A DNA stretch of 64,000 nucleotides from Azohydromonas australica DSM 1124 (lineage in GTDB: Bacteria > Pseudomonadota > Gammaproteobacteria > Burkholderiales > Burkholderiaceae_C), in the NCBI RefSeq assembly GCF_000430725.1, contig NZ_KE387205.1, positions 175,329 through 239,328 of the forward strand. Reading direction: 5' to 3'. The translations under genes were made by a program, and so were the position numbers. Below, one piece after another: positions 1 through 7,999 of the stretch. Within the stretch, counting starts at the first letter, position 1. Each line of letters starts with the position of its first letter. Below the pieces are notes generated by a model that worked only from the letters and a program-made list of their open reading frames with translations, did no database searches and was not told the origin of the DNA.

Positions 1-339
1 AGGAAATTTACCGGTCCATCGACGACTACACCGCACGGCGTCTGCGGATCTGGCTGCGAAGACGAAGCGGCAAGCAGGGAACGGGGTACCGCCAATACTC
101 CGACCAGTACCTCTACTTGAAGTTGGGACTGATATGCCTGCTGCCGATTCAACGCGGCCGCTCGAAAGCGAAGGCCTGATGCGTCGGAAGAGAGCCGGAT
201 GCGGGAGATCCGCACGTCCGGTTCGACGAGGGGGATGTGGAAACGGAGCTATGGCGAGGTTACTCGGGCACCGCCAGACGAAAGGGGCGGAAATGGACAA
301 ACCGGACCTACGGCCACCGCGCCACATCTCTACTCTACC
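1..339 (+). mobile_element. Group II intron, 3' part (maturase tail plus domains V/VI), cut by window start
   Basis: The first 179 bases encode the C-terminal end of an intron-encoded reverse transcriptase/maturase. A non-coding tail follows with a recognisable domain V at 192-224: it starts GAGCCGGATGCGG, has a GAGA-type loop and closes with CCGCACGTCCGGTTC, giving the expected paired hairpin with the AGC-type base. The 3' boundary is placed near 338-339, after CTACTCTAC, because the flanking sequence on the other strand is continuous IS66 transposase coding sequence up to that point. The intron lies antisense to the transposase gene it interrupts, so splicing could not restore that gene's mRNA. 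The rest of the intron lies outside the window. Confidence 0.85.
3..179 (+). CDS. Group II intron reverse transcriptase/maturase, C-terminal fragment
   Basis: Reading frame 3 is open from the window edge to a TGA at 177-179. It encodes about 58 residues typical of the extreme C terminus of bacterial group II intron proteins: a basic RRLRIWLRRR stretch, a YRQYSDQYLY motif and LKLGLICLLP, ending in SKAKA. This region corresponds to the maturase/DNA-binding end; the reverse transcriptase domain lies upstream of the window. Domain V begins 13 bases after the stop, the usual arrangement when the ORF sits in domain IV. Intactness of the full protein cannot be judged. Confidence 0.8.
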   Translation, partial: EIYRSIDDYTARRLRIWLRRRSGKQGTGYRQYSDQYLYLKLGLICLLPIQRGRSKAKA

Positions 340-1894
340 CAGCGGCAGCCATGGCTGCTCCACAAACAAGATGAGGCCCTGCCAGTGGTTGTGCAGGCTC
401 TGGAGCACCTTGAGCACCGGTGCAGCAAGCCTGCCTTCAGCGAGCGACTGCTCACAGCTCTGGCACATGGACTGCACCGCCTGGCGCAGTTGCTGGTCCC
501 GGACGTTGAACTCCGCCGAGGCCAGCCCCGCCTCCTGGCGTCGCGCATGGAGCTTGTAGAGCTCGCCGATGCGGTCGACCCAGCTCATGGCCCACGGTTC
601 CAGCTGCGGGTGGCTGTTGGCAACGCGCAGGAAATCACGGCGCTGGTGCGCCCAGCAAAATGACAGCTGCACGCCGGGATGCTTGTTGACGTATCCCTTG
701 TAGGCTGAGTAGCGGTCGACGCTGAGGATGCCTTCGTCACACCCGGCCAGCACCTGCTTGGGCACCTTCGACGAACGGCTGGGGTCGAGCGTGTAGTACG
801 CCACCGTGGGCGTGGGGAACATCCACAAATACCAGCGGTGACCGCGCTTGCCTTCACGCTCGACGAATACTTCCCAGCGCGTCTCGTCGGCATGCCAGTG
901 ATTCTGCCCACGTAGGTGCTCGAGCAAGGCTTGCTGCAGCGGCTCGAACATTGGCGCCAGGCGATGCAGGCCATCCGTGAGCGTGCCGGGAGACAGATGC
1001 AGACCTTGATCCTCCCAGTCCTGCAATAGCCGGTGCAGCGGCTGGCCATGGAGGTACTTGCCCAGCAGCAGGTGCACCCATACCGATACGCCAAGCTTGC
1101 CCCTGGGGATCAAAACGCGGCGGCGCGGGGGCGGCGACGATGCCCGGCAGACAGCCACATTGGCACACCGGGTGGTAGCGCCGGCGGTGGACCACGCGTC
1201 GCCAAGCGCGGACCTCGAACTCGACCACGTCGCAGTCGTCGCTGCCGGGGAATGCCTGCAGCGCGAGCCCACACCGCGGGCACACGGCTGCATCGAGCTC
1301 GGCTGTCTCTTGGACAACCGGCAGCTGCGTCAGCCGGGTGCGACCGTGCCCGGGCCTGCCGGGCTGCTGCCCACGAGGACGCTTATGCTCCTGCGATGGC
1401 GCACTGGCCTTGTTCAGAGCACGGGACTTCTCGCTACGCTGACCGAAAAGCCGATGCCGCAGCTCTCGGCTGTAGGCTTGTTCCTGCGCCAACTGTTCCT
1501 GCAGTGCGGCCTCTTGCTGTCATGCCTGCTCACGCTCGCATACGTGTTGTGCATGCAACCTCATCTCTCGCCGTCGGGCCTGCTCAAGGCTGTAGATCAT
1601 CTGCTCGCGCAGCTCGGCTTCGCGCAGCCTGACCCGCTCGTATTCCTGCACCAGCCGCTCCAGCGCCTTGATCCGCTCAAGGGCCTGGCTGTACTGCTGT
1701 CGATATTGCTCAATCCGCGCGACCGCGCGTTCGTGCAGTGACTTCCTAGAGCTGGCCTGCATGACCAACTGCACATGCTCTTGCTTGCTCAGCGTCACTG
1801 AAGCCTGCTCGAACGGCGTCGCCGATGCTTGCGCTGCGGGGGCCACTGACTGCGCCTGCCCAACAGCCGTACTCATGAAACTCACAGTAGGCAA
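340..1894 (-). pseudogene. IS66-family transposase (TnpC), interrupted and degraded
   Basis: Reading from 1894 down, the frame encodes an N-terminal coiled-coil region, then hits an in-frame TGA at 1519-1521. It resumes in the same frame with the LRHRLFGQRSEKS segment and a CPRCG zinc-finger-like motif. A one-base insertion in an A/T run at about 1112-1115 then shifts the frame. The continuation to 340 in the new frame is clear IS66 catalytic core, including HADETRW, VDRYSAYKG and FCWAHQRRDFL. The coding sequence stops at WLPL, just before the PLDNN catalytic motif, where the group II intron is inserted. The third acidic residue and the C terminus are missing. The start could also be the ATG at 1876. 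Stop, frameshift and intron make this non-functional. Confidence 0.85.
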
Positions 1895-2934
1895 TGCGTC
1901 TGCTGGCGTCCAGTTCGCCGCGCAGTACCCATGTCGCCGGTGGATCTACCGAATATTTACCCAGCGCTCTCATGGCCTACATCGCTTCCAAGAAGCTCTT
2001 CTATTACTGCCCGCTCAAGGACAATCGTTATGTGGACGACTCCAAAGAGGGACGTCCTTATCAACGTGTGGACAGTCTGCAGTGGACTGATCTTGAACTG
2101 CACCAAGGCAAGATCGTCAAGGTCAAAGGTTTTCCGCCTGAGCATCGGGTGAAGCTCTTTCGTGTGCCGGTGTCCACCCACCGCATCAATTGGATCGTGA
2201 CCAACGATCTATCTCGGGATTCCACGGACGCAACACAAGAAGCGTGCGGCATGCGTTGGAAGATTGAGCAGTTTCATCGCGAATTCAAGCAGCTCACTGG
2301 AGCGGAAAAATGCCAGTGCCGGCGCGGCCGGATGCAGCGCAACCATATTGCTTGTGCCGTGCTGGTTTGGGATTGCTTGGCAGCTCAGGCGCGACCGGTC
2401 GGGAAAACACTCTATCAGCTCAAACGCGAGATGCTGTCCAACTATCTAAGTAAGAGCCGAGCTGCGCAGCCCGGCGGTGCGGATGGTGCTCGCTGCGTAA
2501 GTCCTATAGATGTTGGTGGCGTTAGTCTCAAGGGTGAATTGAATAACGTCGCAGGTAGTATTCATAATTCATTGGACGGCATTGATGAGATATATAGTTA
2601 TGGTAGCGGGCACACATCAAGTGGTTTTGATGTAATTATATCTCAATGGGTTAATTCTAGAGAAAGCGACTTTGTTGGTCTTTCAACGGATCTCGGTATG
2701 CATCGAGAGTATGTGCCCATTGTATTAAAAGACTATGCTGGCATTTATTTTTATATCTCCAGTGGAGATAAGATCACAACCGTGGCCGTTGAGGACACGT
2801 TTGGAATACAGTCGGTGCAAATCAATACCGTTTCGGAGCCAGGATCTCTCGCACTGCTCAGCGAAGGGCTCTTTGGTGCCGCGTTATTGCGTCGCAGATC
2901 AAAATCTGGAGAGGAAACTAAAGCCGTTGGTTGA
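1894..2934 (+). CDS. Chimeric ORF: DDE transposase C-terminal fragment fused to a PEP-CTERM protein tail
   Basis: The ORF is open for 346 codons but has two unrelated halves. Residues of about 27-190 match the C-terminal part of an IS701/IS4-like DDE transposase (IVTNDLSRDSTDATQ, MRWKIEQFHREFKQLTG, CQCRRGRMQRNHIACA). From about nucleotide 2460 the base composition becomes AT-richer and the protein becomes an extracellular-type sequence. It ends with a PEP-CTERM sorting signal: VSEPGSLALL, a hydrophobic stretch, then RRRSK. The PEP-CTERM part lacks its own start and signal peptide. It is best read as a transposase remnant fused in frame to a truncated exported protein, probably not a functional gene. 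Confidence 0.7.
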   Translation: MRLLASSSPRSTHVAGGSTEYLPSALMAYIASKKLFYYCPLKDNRYVDDSKEGRPYQRVDSLQWTDLELHQGKIVKVKGFPPEHRVKLFRVPVSTHRINWIVTNDLSRDSTDATQEACGMRWKIEQFHREFKQLTGAEKCQCRRGRMQRNHIACAVLVWDCLAAQARPVGKTLYQLKREMLSNYLSKSRAAQPGGADGARCVSPIDVGGVSLKGELNNVAGSIHNSLDGIDEIYSYGSGHTSSGFDVIISQWVNSRESDFVGLSTDLGMHREYVPIVLKDYAGIYFYISSGDKITTVAVEDTFGIQSVQINTVSEPGSLALLSEGLFGAALLRRRSKSGEETKAVG

Positions 2935-3723
2935 CTGCTGTAAGAGCGGAACCTGCTAAGTTAGGTTCTTCCAAGCTAGACGGTAAGTTATTGGCAGGCC
3001 TGAGAAAATCCACCCTAGGCCTTCGCCTAGCGTTTTCGACTGCTAGAAACGCCCGGAGATTATGACTAATCTTCGATTAGAAATTTGTGCCCGTTGGCGT
3101 TCCCTGACCAAGCCCTGGTGGTCCGAGTAGCGCACTCCGTGCGGGGCGTTCCCGCTCCCTGTCCCATCCTGGAAAGACCGCCGGCGTCTGCAGTGCACGG
3201 TTGGAGTGGATGGGTTCGCATCCTGACAAGCCTTGCGTGCGATGGCTGCTCCTGCAGCGCAGGAAGGCAGTGCTTGCTGGCATCGCGACCATGGCGCTGG
3301 CACGCAATGCGGCGGCCTGTGCGCCGCGGTCGAGTCCTTGTGCTGGTCTTCTTCCGTTCGGTAGAGAACGGTTCCGCTGCCTGAAGAGAAGCCCATCGCC
3401 AGCGGCCTTCTCACTGCACCTTCCTCCCCGCACTGTGGGTCGTGTGATAACTGAGTCGGATTCCGCCTGATGTCTGAACGCCGATAGCCCGTTCATGCCG
3501 GACCATCGAAACAAGAACGGACGCTGCGGGCTGCTACCGCGCCGTCAGGAGCGCTGATCGCCCGATGGGTCAGCGCCAACGGAATACAGGCTTGAAAAGC
3601 TCATAAGTCCCGTGTGAAGTCCCGAGCAAGCCGTTCGTCACCTGGAAGATGGCATTGATCCAGGCCCGGCTCCTGGCCGACCTGCACGCATGCCACGTCT
3701 GCGCAGGCGGCGGGGTTGCGTCC

Positions 3724-3741
3724 CGGGAGTCAGAGGGCGTG
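3724..3741 (-). repeat. Outlying copy of the 18-bp iteron
   Basis: The sequence CGGGAGTCAGAGGGCGTG is identical over all 18 bases to the copy at 10131-10148 in the iteron region upstream of the TrfA-like gene. It lies about 6 kb from the main cluster and 31 bases from a parS-like palindrome, so it may be a distant binding site for the same initiator. Confidence 0.6.
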
Positions 3742-3772
3742 TCGGCACGGCGCCAATCCAGCGCTGCACGGC

Positions 3773-3795
3773 GGGTGTTAGACGGTCTAACACCC
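3773..3795. promoter_or_regulatory. parS-like palindrome, copy 1
   Basis: A 23-base inverted repeat: 11-base arms GGGTGTTAGAC and GTCTAACACCC around a single G. The same palindrome with a C centre occurs at 5399-5421 inside parB. Perfect arms, two copies and placement next to parAB suggest centromere sites bound by the ParB encoded here. No binding evidence is available from sequence alone. Confidence 0.6.
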
Positions 3796-3918
3796 GGCCA
3801 TGGCATGGGCTCCCCTGCCCTGCCGTGGACTGACCATCCTGCAGCCGCGCCCCACACCGGGCCGCGCAGCACTGCGCCGATTGACGCAGTGCGACCGCCT
3901 GCCTGCCGCAAGGTTGCC

Positions 3919-5097
3919 TCAGACCGTGCGCGCCCGCCCCGCCAGGGCACCGGCCCAGCATTGCAGGCCCACCAGCACCCAGAGCACCACCAGCGGCACC
4001 CGCCACCCACCCGAAGCGTCGTGCAGCAGGCCGAAGCCCACGGGACCCAGGGCCGCGAGGCTGTAGCCCACCGACTGGGCCATGCCGGACAGCGACGCGG
4101 TCTGCAGCGGGTTGTGGGTGCGCAGGCTAAAGAAGGCCAGCGAGAGCGCGAGGCTGGCCCCGGAGCCCAGGCCCCCGAGCAGGATCCAGATCAGCGAAGG
4201 CGCTGGCCCGGCCAAGCCGACGAAGCCGGCCAGCGACAGCACCGACGCGGCCACCGCATGCCACGACTGGGTGCGCGCTCGCGCCGCCACCAGGGGCGCC
4301 AGCAGGCTACCGCTCAGACACGCCACTTGGTAGAAGAAGGCGTAGGTGCCAGCCGTCGCGGCGGACAGCCCGGCGTCCTGCAGCAGGCTCGGCAGCCAGG
4401 CAACCAGCACGTAGAACGCCAGTGACTGCAGCCCCATGAACACCGACACCTGCCAGGCCAGGGGCGAGCGCCACATCAGCACCGGCGCGCGGGCGGGCGC
4501 AGGCGGCAGCGCCGAAGCTGGCACGGTACCGGAACGCCTGGGCATGATCAGCCACCACAGGCCGGCCAGGGCTGCGGGCACAGCCCAGACCGCCAGGGCC
4601 AGGCGCCAGCCCAGCGCCCCGGCCAGCGGTACCGCCAGCCCGGCGCCCACGGCAGCCACGCCCGCCAGCGTGGTGACAAAGACCGAGGTCATGGTGCCGA
4701 TGCGCCCCGGGAAATCTCGCCGGATGATCGCGGGTACCAGCACGTTGCCCAAGGCAATGCCGGCCCCCAGCAGGCCCGCACCGGCGAACAGCCAGGCCGT
4801 TCCTGGCAGGGAGCGCAGCACGACGCCCAGCACCAGCAGCCACAGCGAAACCATCAGCACCCGCTCCAGGCCGAAGCGTCGCGCCAGGGGAGCGGCCAGC
4901 GGAGATACCGCGCCGAAGGCGATGACCGGCATCGTGATCAGCAGGCCCAGGGCCGACGGGGACAGCCCCGTGTCGGCCTCGATCTGCCTGATCAGCGGGC
5001 CGATGCCCATGAGTGAAGGCCGAAGGTTGGAAGCAATGAGGACCAAGCCCAAGACGGGCGAGGCCAAGCGCCAGGGCGCCGGTACAGCGGAGGACAT
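3919..5097 (-). CDS. CynX/NimT-family MFS transporter
   Basis: A 392-residue polytopic membrane protein with about 12 hydrophobic segments. The N-terminal segment ASNLRPSLMGIGPLIRQIEADTGLS and the following GLLITMPVIAFG are characteristic of the cyanate/2-nitroimidazole (CynX/NimT) branch of the major facilitator superfamily. It should sit in the inner membrane and move a small organic solute, either as an importer or an efflux carrier; the substrate cannot be told. An upstream extension of the frame to 5301 overlaps parB and looks non-native, so the ATG at 5097 is preferred because the hydrophobic domain begins soon after it. It is transcribed in the same direction as parAB but separated from it by a terminator. 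Confidence 0.85.
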   Translation of the reverse strand: MSSAVPAPWRLASPVLGLVLIASNLRPSLMGIGPLIRQIEADTGLSPSALGLLITMPVIAFGAVSPLAAPLARRFGLERVLMVSLWLLVLGVVLRSLPGTAWLFAGAGLLGAGIALGNVLVPAIIRRDFPGRIGTMTSVFVTTLAGVAAVGAGLAVPLAGALGWRLALAVWAVPAALAGLWWLIMPRRSGTVPASALPPAPARAPVLMWRSPLAWQVSVFMGLQSLAFYVLVAWLPSLLQDAGLSAATAGTYAFFYQVACLSGSLLAPLVAARARTQSWHAVAASVLSLAGFVGLAGPAPSLIWILLGGLGSGASLALSLAFFSLRTHNPLQTASLSGMAQSVGYSLAALGPVGFGLLHDASGGWRVPLVVLWVLVGLQCWAGALAGRARTV

Positions 5098-5154
5098 CCA
5101 GACGAGACCGCGCGTGCGGAAAGCTACGGGGCAGCGATTCTCGCCGCGGGCCAA

Positions 5155-5180
5155 AAAGAAGGCGGCCCGGGGGCCGCCTG
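5155..5180 (-). terminator. Rho-independent terminator after parAB
   Basis: On the minus strand the arms GGCGGCCC and GGGCCGCC (5161-5178) form a GC-rich hairpin with a CC loop, followed by a TTCTTTTT run. It begins 27 bases beyond the parB stop codon and should end the parAB transcript before the MFS gene. Confidence 0.8.
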
Positions 5181-5204
5181 ATCGATCGCCGGACTGCGCC
5201 GGGC

Positions 5205-6299
5205 TCAGCCGCGCTGCCCCACCAGCCGCCGCAGCGCCTTCTCCAGCGCGCTCCAGCGCTCCGGCGGCAGCAGCGCAGCGTCGATTTCCAGCACGGTGCA
5301 CGCGCCGTCATGGCGGATCGCGGCCTGCCGGCCCTGGCCCAGGTCCATACGGCGCTCAGCCGGTGCCGACAGGTCCGCCCCCGCCGTACTGGCGGCCGGG
5401 GTGTTAGACCGTCTAACACCCTCCACGTCGCCCGCGCCGCTGAGCAGCTTGAGCACCTTGGCCGCCGCCAGGCCCTGTGCCGCCGCGTCGCTCGCCGCGG
5501 CCACCACGGCCTCCCGGTCGCGCTCCAGCGCGTCCTTGAGCTTCTTGATCCAGCGGAACTGGATGTCGTTCGGCGAGGGGAAGGCATCGAGCACAGGCTG
5601 CGGCAGCTGGGCGATATGCAGCGCGTTGGAGACGTCCCCGGGAGCGCGGCCGATGAATGCAGCGAGCTGCCGCAGTGACGGGAACATGCCCTCATCCAGC
5701 GCCTTCCGGTACATCACGCCCTGTTCGTAAGCCGAGAGGTTGCGGCGCAGCCGGTTCTCGCGCTCCATGTGACCGAACAGGTCGCGGTCCGACAGCGCCT
5801 TGACCACCGCGTTGACCGGCAGTCCCAGCTCCAGGCATGCGCGGTGGCGGCGGTGGCCGAACACCACTTCGTAGCGTGCGGCACCGGGCCCGATGCTCTC
5901 CAGCGGCCGCACCAAGATCGGCTGCACGTTGCCGCCGGCGTCTAGGATCTCGGCCTTGAAGGCCTCAAAGTCCGGGCCCTTGAAGGAGTCGGCATGCCGG
6001 TTGGCCCAGCGGCTGGGAGCGATCTCCCGCGCATCGAGCTGCAGCGCACCGCGCTCGCCGGCCAGCCGCAAGACTTCCTGCTCCAGCTCGCCGAGCTTCT
6101 GGCGCAGTGTGGCGTTGTCCAGGATTTCCATGGTGGTGAGCCCTGGCCCCGTCTTGGGCCGCGCCACCACCGGCGGCACGATAGGCTGACGTTCCGCCGC
6201 CGCGGGCGGCACCGGTTCCTCCGGAGCGCGCGCGGTGCGCGCCGGCGGCAGCACGAAGGCGATGTTGTCGCCCTTGCGTTCCTTGCGGGCGCCGCTCAT
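5205..6299 (-). CDS. parB: ParB/RepB/Spo0J-family partition protein
   Basis: A 364-residue ParB family member, the CTP-switch DNA clamp that loads at parS and works with ParA in DNA segregation. Visible are the arginine-rich GHRRHRA motif (148-154), the ENRLRRNLSAYEQG segment (181-194) and a helix-turn-helix around 208-230 (SLRQLAAFIGRAPGDVSNAL). A long variable N-terminal arm includes a coiled-coil-like stretch at about 60-85. Its ATG overlaps the parA stop (ATGA), indicating translational coupling. A parS-like palindrome lies inside its own coding sequence at 5399-5421, where it encodes GVRRSNTP between the DNA-binding and C-terminal regions. Confidence 0.93.
   Translation of the reverse strand: MSGARKERKGDNIAFVLPPARTARAPEEPVPPAAAERQPIVPPVVARPKTGPGLTTMEILDNATLRQKLGELEQEVLRLAGERGALQLDAREIAPSRWANRHADSFKGPDFEAFKAEILDAGGNVQPILVRPLESIGPGAARYEVVFGHRRHRACLELGLPVNAVVKALSDRDLFGHMERENRLRRNLSAYEQGVMYRKALDEGMFPSLRQLAAFIGRAPGDVSNALHIAQLPQPVLDAFPSPNDIQFRWIKKLKDALERDREAVVAAASDAAAQGLAAAKVLKLLSGAGDVEGVRRSNTPAASTAGADLSAPAERRMDLGQGRQAAIRHDGACTVLEIDAALLPPERWSALEKALRRLVGQRG
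5399..5421. promoter_or_regulatory. parS-like palindrome, copy 2 (inside parB)
   Basis: Arms GGGTGTTAGAC and GTCTAACACCC around a single C, identical in both arms to the palindrome at 3773-3795. It falls in the 3' part of parB (about codons 293-301). A perfect 22-base match 1.6 kb from an identical copy is unlikely by chance, and partition sites within or near par genes are common. Confidence 0.65.
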
Positions 6300-7513
6300 C
6301 GCGCGGCTCCACGCAGTTGGTCGAGCTGCCGGGTCCAGAACAGTTGGCCCTGGTCCTCGATCAGGTCCACCAGTCGGTCGTAGGCCTCAGTGGCGCGCTT
6401 GAAGGTGCGTGCACTGGCGTTGGCCACCCGGTCGTAGACCGTGCCGAACTCGGCCGAGGAGGTGTTGGCCGCCGCGGTCTTGGGAATCTCCACCTGCACC
6501 AGCTTGTCAGCATAGGCCGTGGCCATCCACTTTTTGACCATCAGCCCGGTCTGGTCGGTGCTCTCGACCTTGGTGGGCAGCACGTCGATGAAGCTGAACT
6601 TCTTGGTGCCGCCGCGCTGGCGGATAAGGGAATTGGTCAGGTCGGAGAACAGGTCCCAGAACTGCGCCGAGCTGGCGAAGTCCAGGGCGTTGGGCGGCAG
6701 CGGCATCACGATGCCGTCAGCGGCCATCAGCGCGTTGATGGTGGTGTAGGAGAGGGCAGGGGGGGTGTCGATGATGATGAAGTCGTAGTCCTCGCGCGCC
6801 GCGTCCAGCCCCAGATCCAGCACTTTCCAGAACTCGAAGTTCGGGTTGGCCATCTGCCGTGCCGGCAGCGTGAACTCGGCGCCGAACAGGAAGGGCGCCG
6901 CGGCCACGAGGTCGATCCCGTCCCAGTAGGTCTGGCGGATGGCATAGGACACGTCGGCCTGCTCGCCCTTGAACAGTGGCAGCACCGTGTCGCCGATCTC
7001 CACCTCCGAGTCCGGCAGGATGCCGAACAGCGTGGTGAGCGATCCCTGCGGGTCGCAGTCGATCAGCAGCACCCGGTGCCCGGCCAGGCTCAGCCCCTGC
7101 GCCACGGTGGCCGCGGTGGTGGTCTTGCTCACCCCGCCCTTGAAGTTCCCGATGCAAACGGTCACGGCCGTTGTGCCGGCCGGGCGCAGGTCACCCTCCC
7201 GGGCGACGCGCACCCAATGGCGGGCCTCACCCAGCGTGAACTCGCGCCGTGCGCCGCTGGGCGAGAGCGTGCCCACGGGTAGGTTGCCCTTCTTGATGCG
7301 AGTGAGCACCTTGGACTTGTCCCAGCCAGTCAGCTCGGCCAGATCACCGCTGGAGAAGGTGGGCGGCTGCTTGCGGGAGTCAGGCGCCAGCATCGTGCCG
7401 CGAATCTGCGACACCACCGCCTTCACCCGCTCCGCCTGCTCGTCGATGGCTTCCAGCGTGATGCCATCGTCTTCATTCAGCACGGTAGTTTCCAAGAGTG
7501 TGTTCTCCTGCAT
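6296..7513 (-). CDS. parA: ParA-family partition ATPase
   Basis: A 405-residue ParA of the long type with an N-terminal DNA-binding region. Residues 52-80 form a MerR-like helix-turn-helix (FSSGDLAELTGWDKSKVLTRI), usually used for autoregulation. The deviant Walker A motif is KGGVSKTT (125-132), followed by DCDPQGSLT (152-160) and a Walker B-like DFIIIDTPPA. It would form ATP-dependent patterns on the nucleoid and move ParB-parS complexes. It is the first gene of a two-gene operon with parB (4-base overlap). The start at 7513 borders the AT-rich origin-like region, which probably contains its promoter. Confidence 0.93.
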   Translation of the reverse strand: MQENTLLETTVLNEDDGITLEAIDEQAERVKAVVSQIRGTMLAPDSRKQPPTFSSGDLAELTGWDKSKVLTRIKKGNLPVGTLSPSGARREFTLGEARHWVRVAREGDLRPAGTTAVTVCIGNFKGGVSKTTTAATVAQGLSLAGHRVLLIDCDPQGSLTTLFGILPDSEVEIGDTVLPLFKGEQADVSYAIRQTYWDGIDLVAAAPFLFGAEFTLPARQMANPNFEFWKVLDLGLDAAREDYDFIIIDTPPALSYTTINALMAADGIVMPLPPNALDFASSAQFWDLFSDLTNSLIRQRGGTKKFSFIDVLPTKVESTDQTGLMVKKWMATAYADKLVQVEIPKTAAANTSSAEFGTVYDRVANASARTFKRATEAYDRLVDLIEDQGQLFWTRQLDQLRGAAR

Positions 7514-7589
7514 CGTTCTTGCGTTGCGATGAATTGTAGAAGCGAACCTAAAAAATGAGCAGCGCTGATTTTTTGAGGAGCCGAAAGCC

Positions 7590-7604
7590 GTAAAACGCTG
7601 GACG
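7590..7604 (-). repeat. Origin-1 repeat, inverted copy
   Basis: On the minus strand it reads CGTCCAGCGTTTTAC, matching the copies at 7771-7786 and 7901-7916 apart from a one-base gap. Confidence 0.45.
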
Positions 7605-7635
7605 AAACAGCGGAAATGAACCTTCTCAAGCGCCG

Positions 7636-7667
7636 TTCTTTAATCCGTCTTTAATCCCCTTTAATAC
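7636..7667 (+). repeat. Three tandem TTTAATC repeats (candidate unwinding element)
   Basis: TTCTTTAATCC, GTCTTTAATCC and CCTTTAATAC follow each other at an 11-base period inside the most AT-rich part of the region, next to DnaA-box-like sites. Confidence 0.5.
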
Positions 7668-7770
7668 CTTTGGTGCTGTGGAAAATAGGAATTATTCTTT
7701 TAAATCAACAACTTACAGAATAACCCTGTCCAGGCTTCCCATGATTTCCGTCCCGGGATCTGACTGGAAA

Positions 7771-7786
7771 CGTCCAGCGCCTTGAC
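7771..7786 (+). repeat. Origin-1 repeat, direct copy
   Basis: CGTCCAGCGCCTTGAC, which matches 14 of 16 bases of the copy at 7901-7916. Candidate binding site for the adjacent initiator. Confidence 0.45.
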
Positions 7787-7900
7787 TGAGCGTGTCCCGC
7801 CGTTTGACTTCTCAATGTCGCGAAGGGGGCTGCCGCTGTGGACAACTTCACTGGAGGGCGCCAGTGCGACCTGCGTCGGGCCGCTGGACTGGCAGCCAGA

Positions 7901-7916
7901 CGTCCAGCGTTTTGAC
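7901..7916 (+). repeat. Origin-1 repeat, direct copy
   Basis: CGTCCAGCGTTTTGAC, 84 bases upstream of the initiator start. Same motif as at 7771-7786. Confidence 0.45.
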
Positions 7917-7999
7917 TATTGAGGCCCGGTGGCACTTCATTGCCGCCGCCGACGGCTCGGAAAGCGTGTCCGCGGATGCCTGGACATATACTTTTCTCC

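Larger units (their letters stand above)
2935..3918. other. Long intergenic stretch without a convincing gene
   Basis: About 980 bases. Several overlapping open frames (for example 3077-3514 minus and 3085-3384 plus) are rich in Arg, Ser and Pro and resemble no family I recognise; I consider them chance frames of GC-rich DNA. The right half holds two features shared with the replication/partition region, both listed separately: an 18-bp iteron at 3724-3741 and a palindrome at 3773-3795. Confidence 0.5.
7514..7999. other. Putative replication origin 1 (between parA and rep)
   Basis: A 486-base gene-free region between divergent parA and the Rep_3-type gene, notably AT-rich at about 7620-7730. 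It contains three tandem TTTAATC-type repeats at 7636-7667 (period about 11), which resemble unwinding-element repeats. Two DnaA-box-like sequences occur on the minus strand: TTTTCCACA (7677-7685) and TTGTCCACA (7837-7845). Three copies of a CGTCCAGCG-YYTT(G)AC motif lie at 7590-7604 (inverted), 7771-7786 and 7901-7916. This layout (initiator gene, iteron-like repeats, AT-rich repeats, DnaA boxes) is that of an iteron-type origin. Function is inferred. Confidence 0.6.

Noticed and set aside
3043..3514. Open frames on both strands between the chimeric ORF and the MFS gene
   Set aside because: No recognisable motif, biased composition and mutually overlapping frames; not supported as genes.
7373..7391. 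GGGAGTCAGGCGCC within parA, resembling an iteron
   Set aside because: Only the first 10 bases match the 18-bp consensus, and it lies in well-conserved coding sequence; likely chance.
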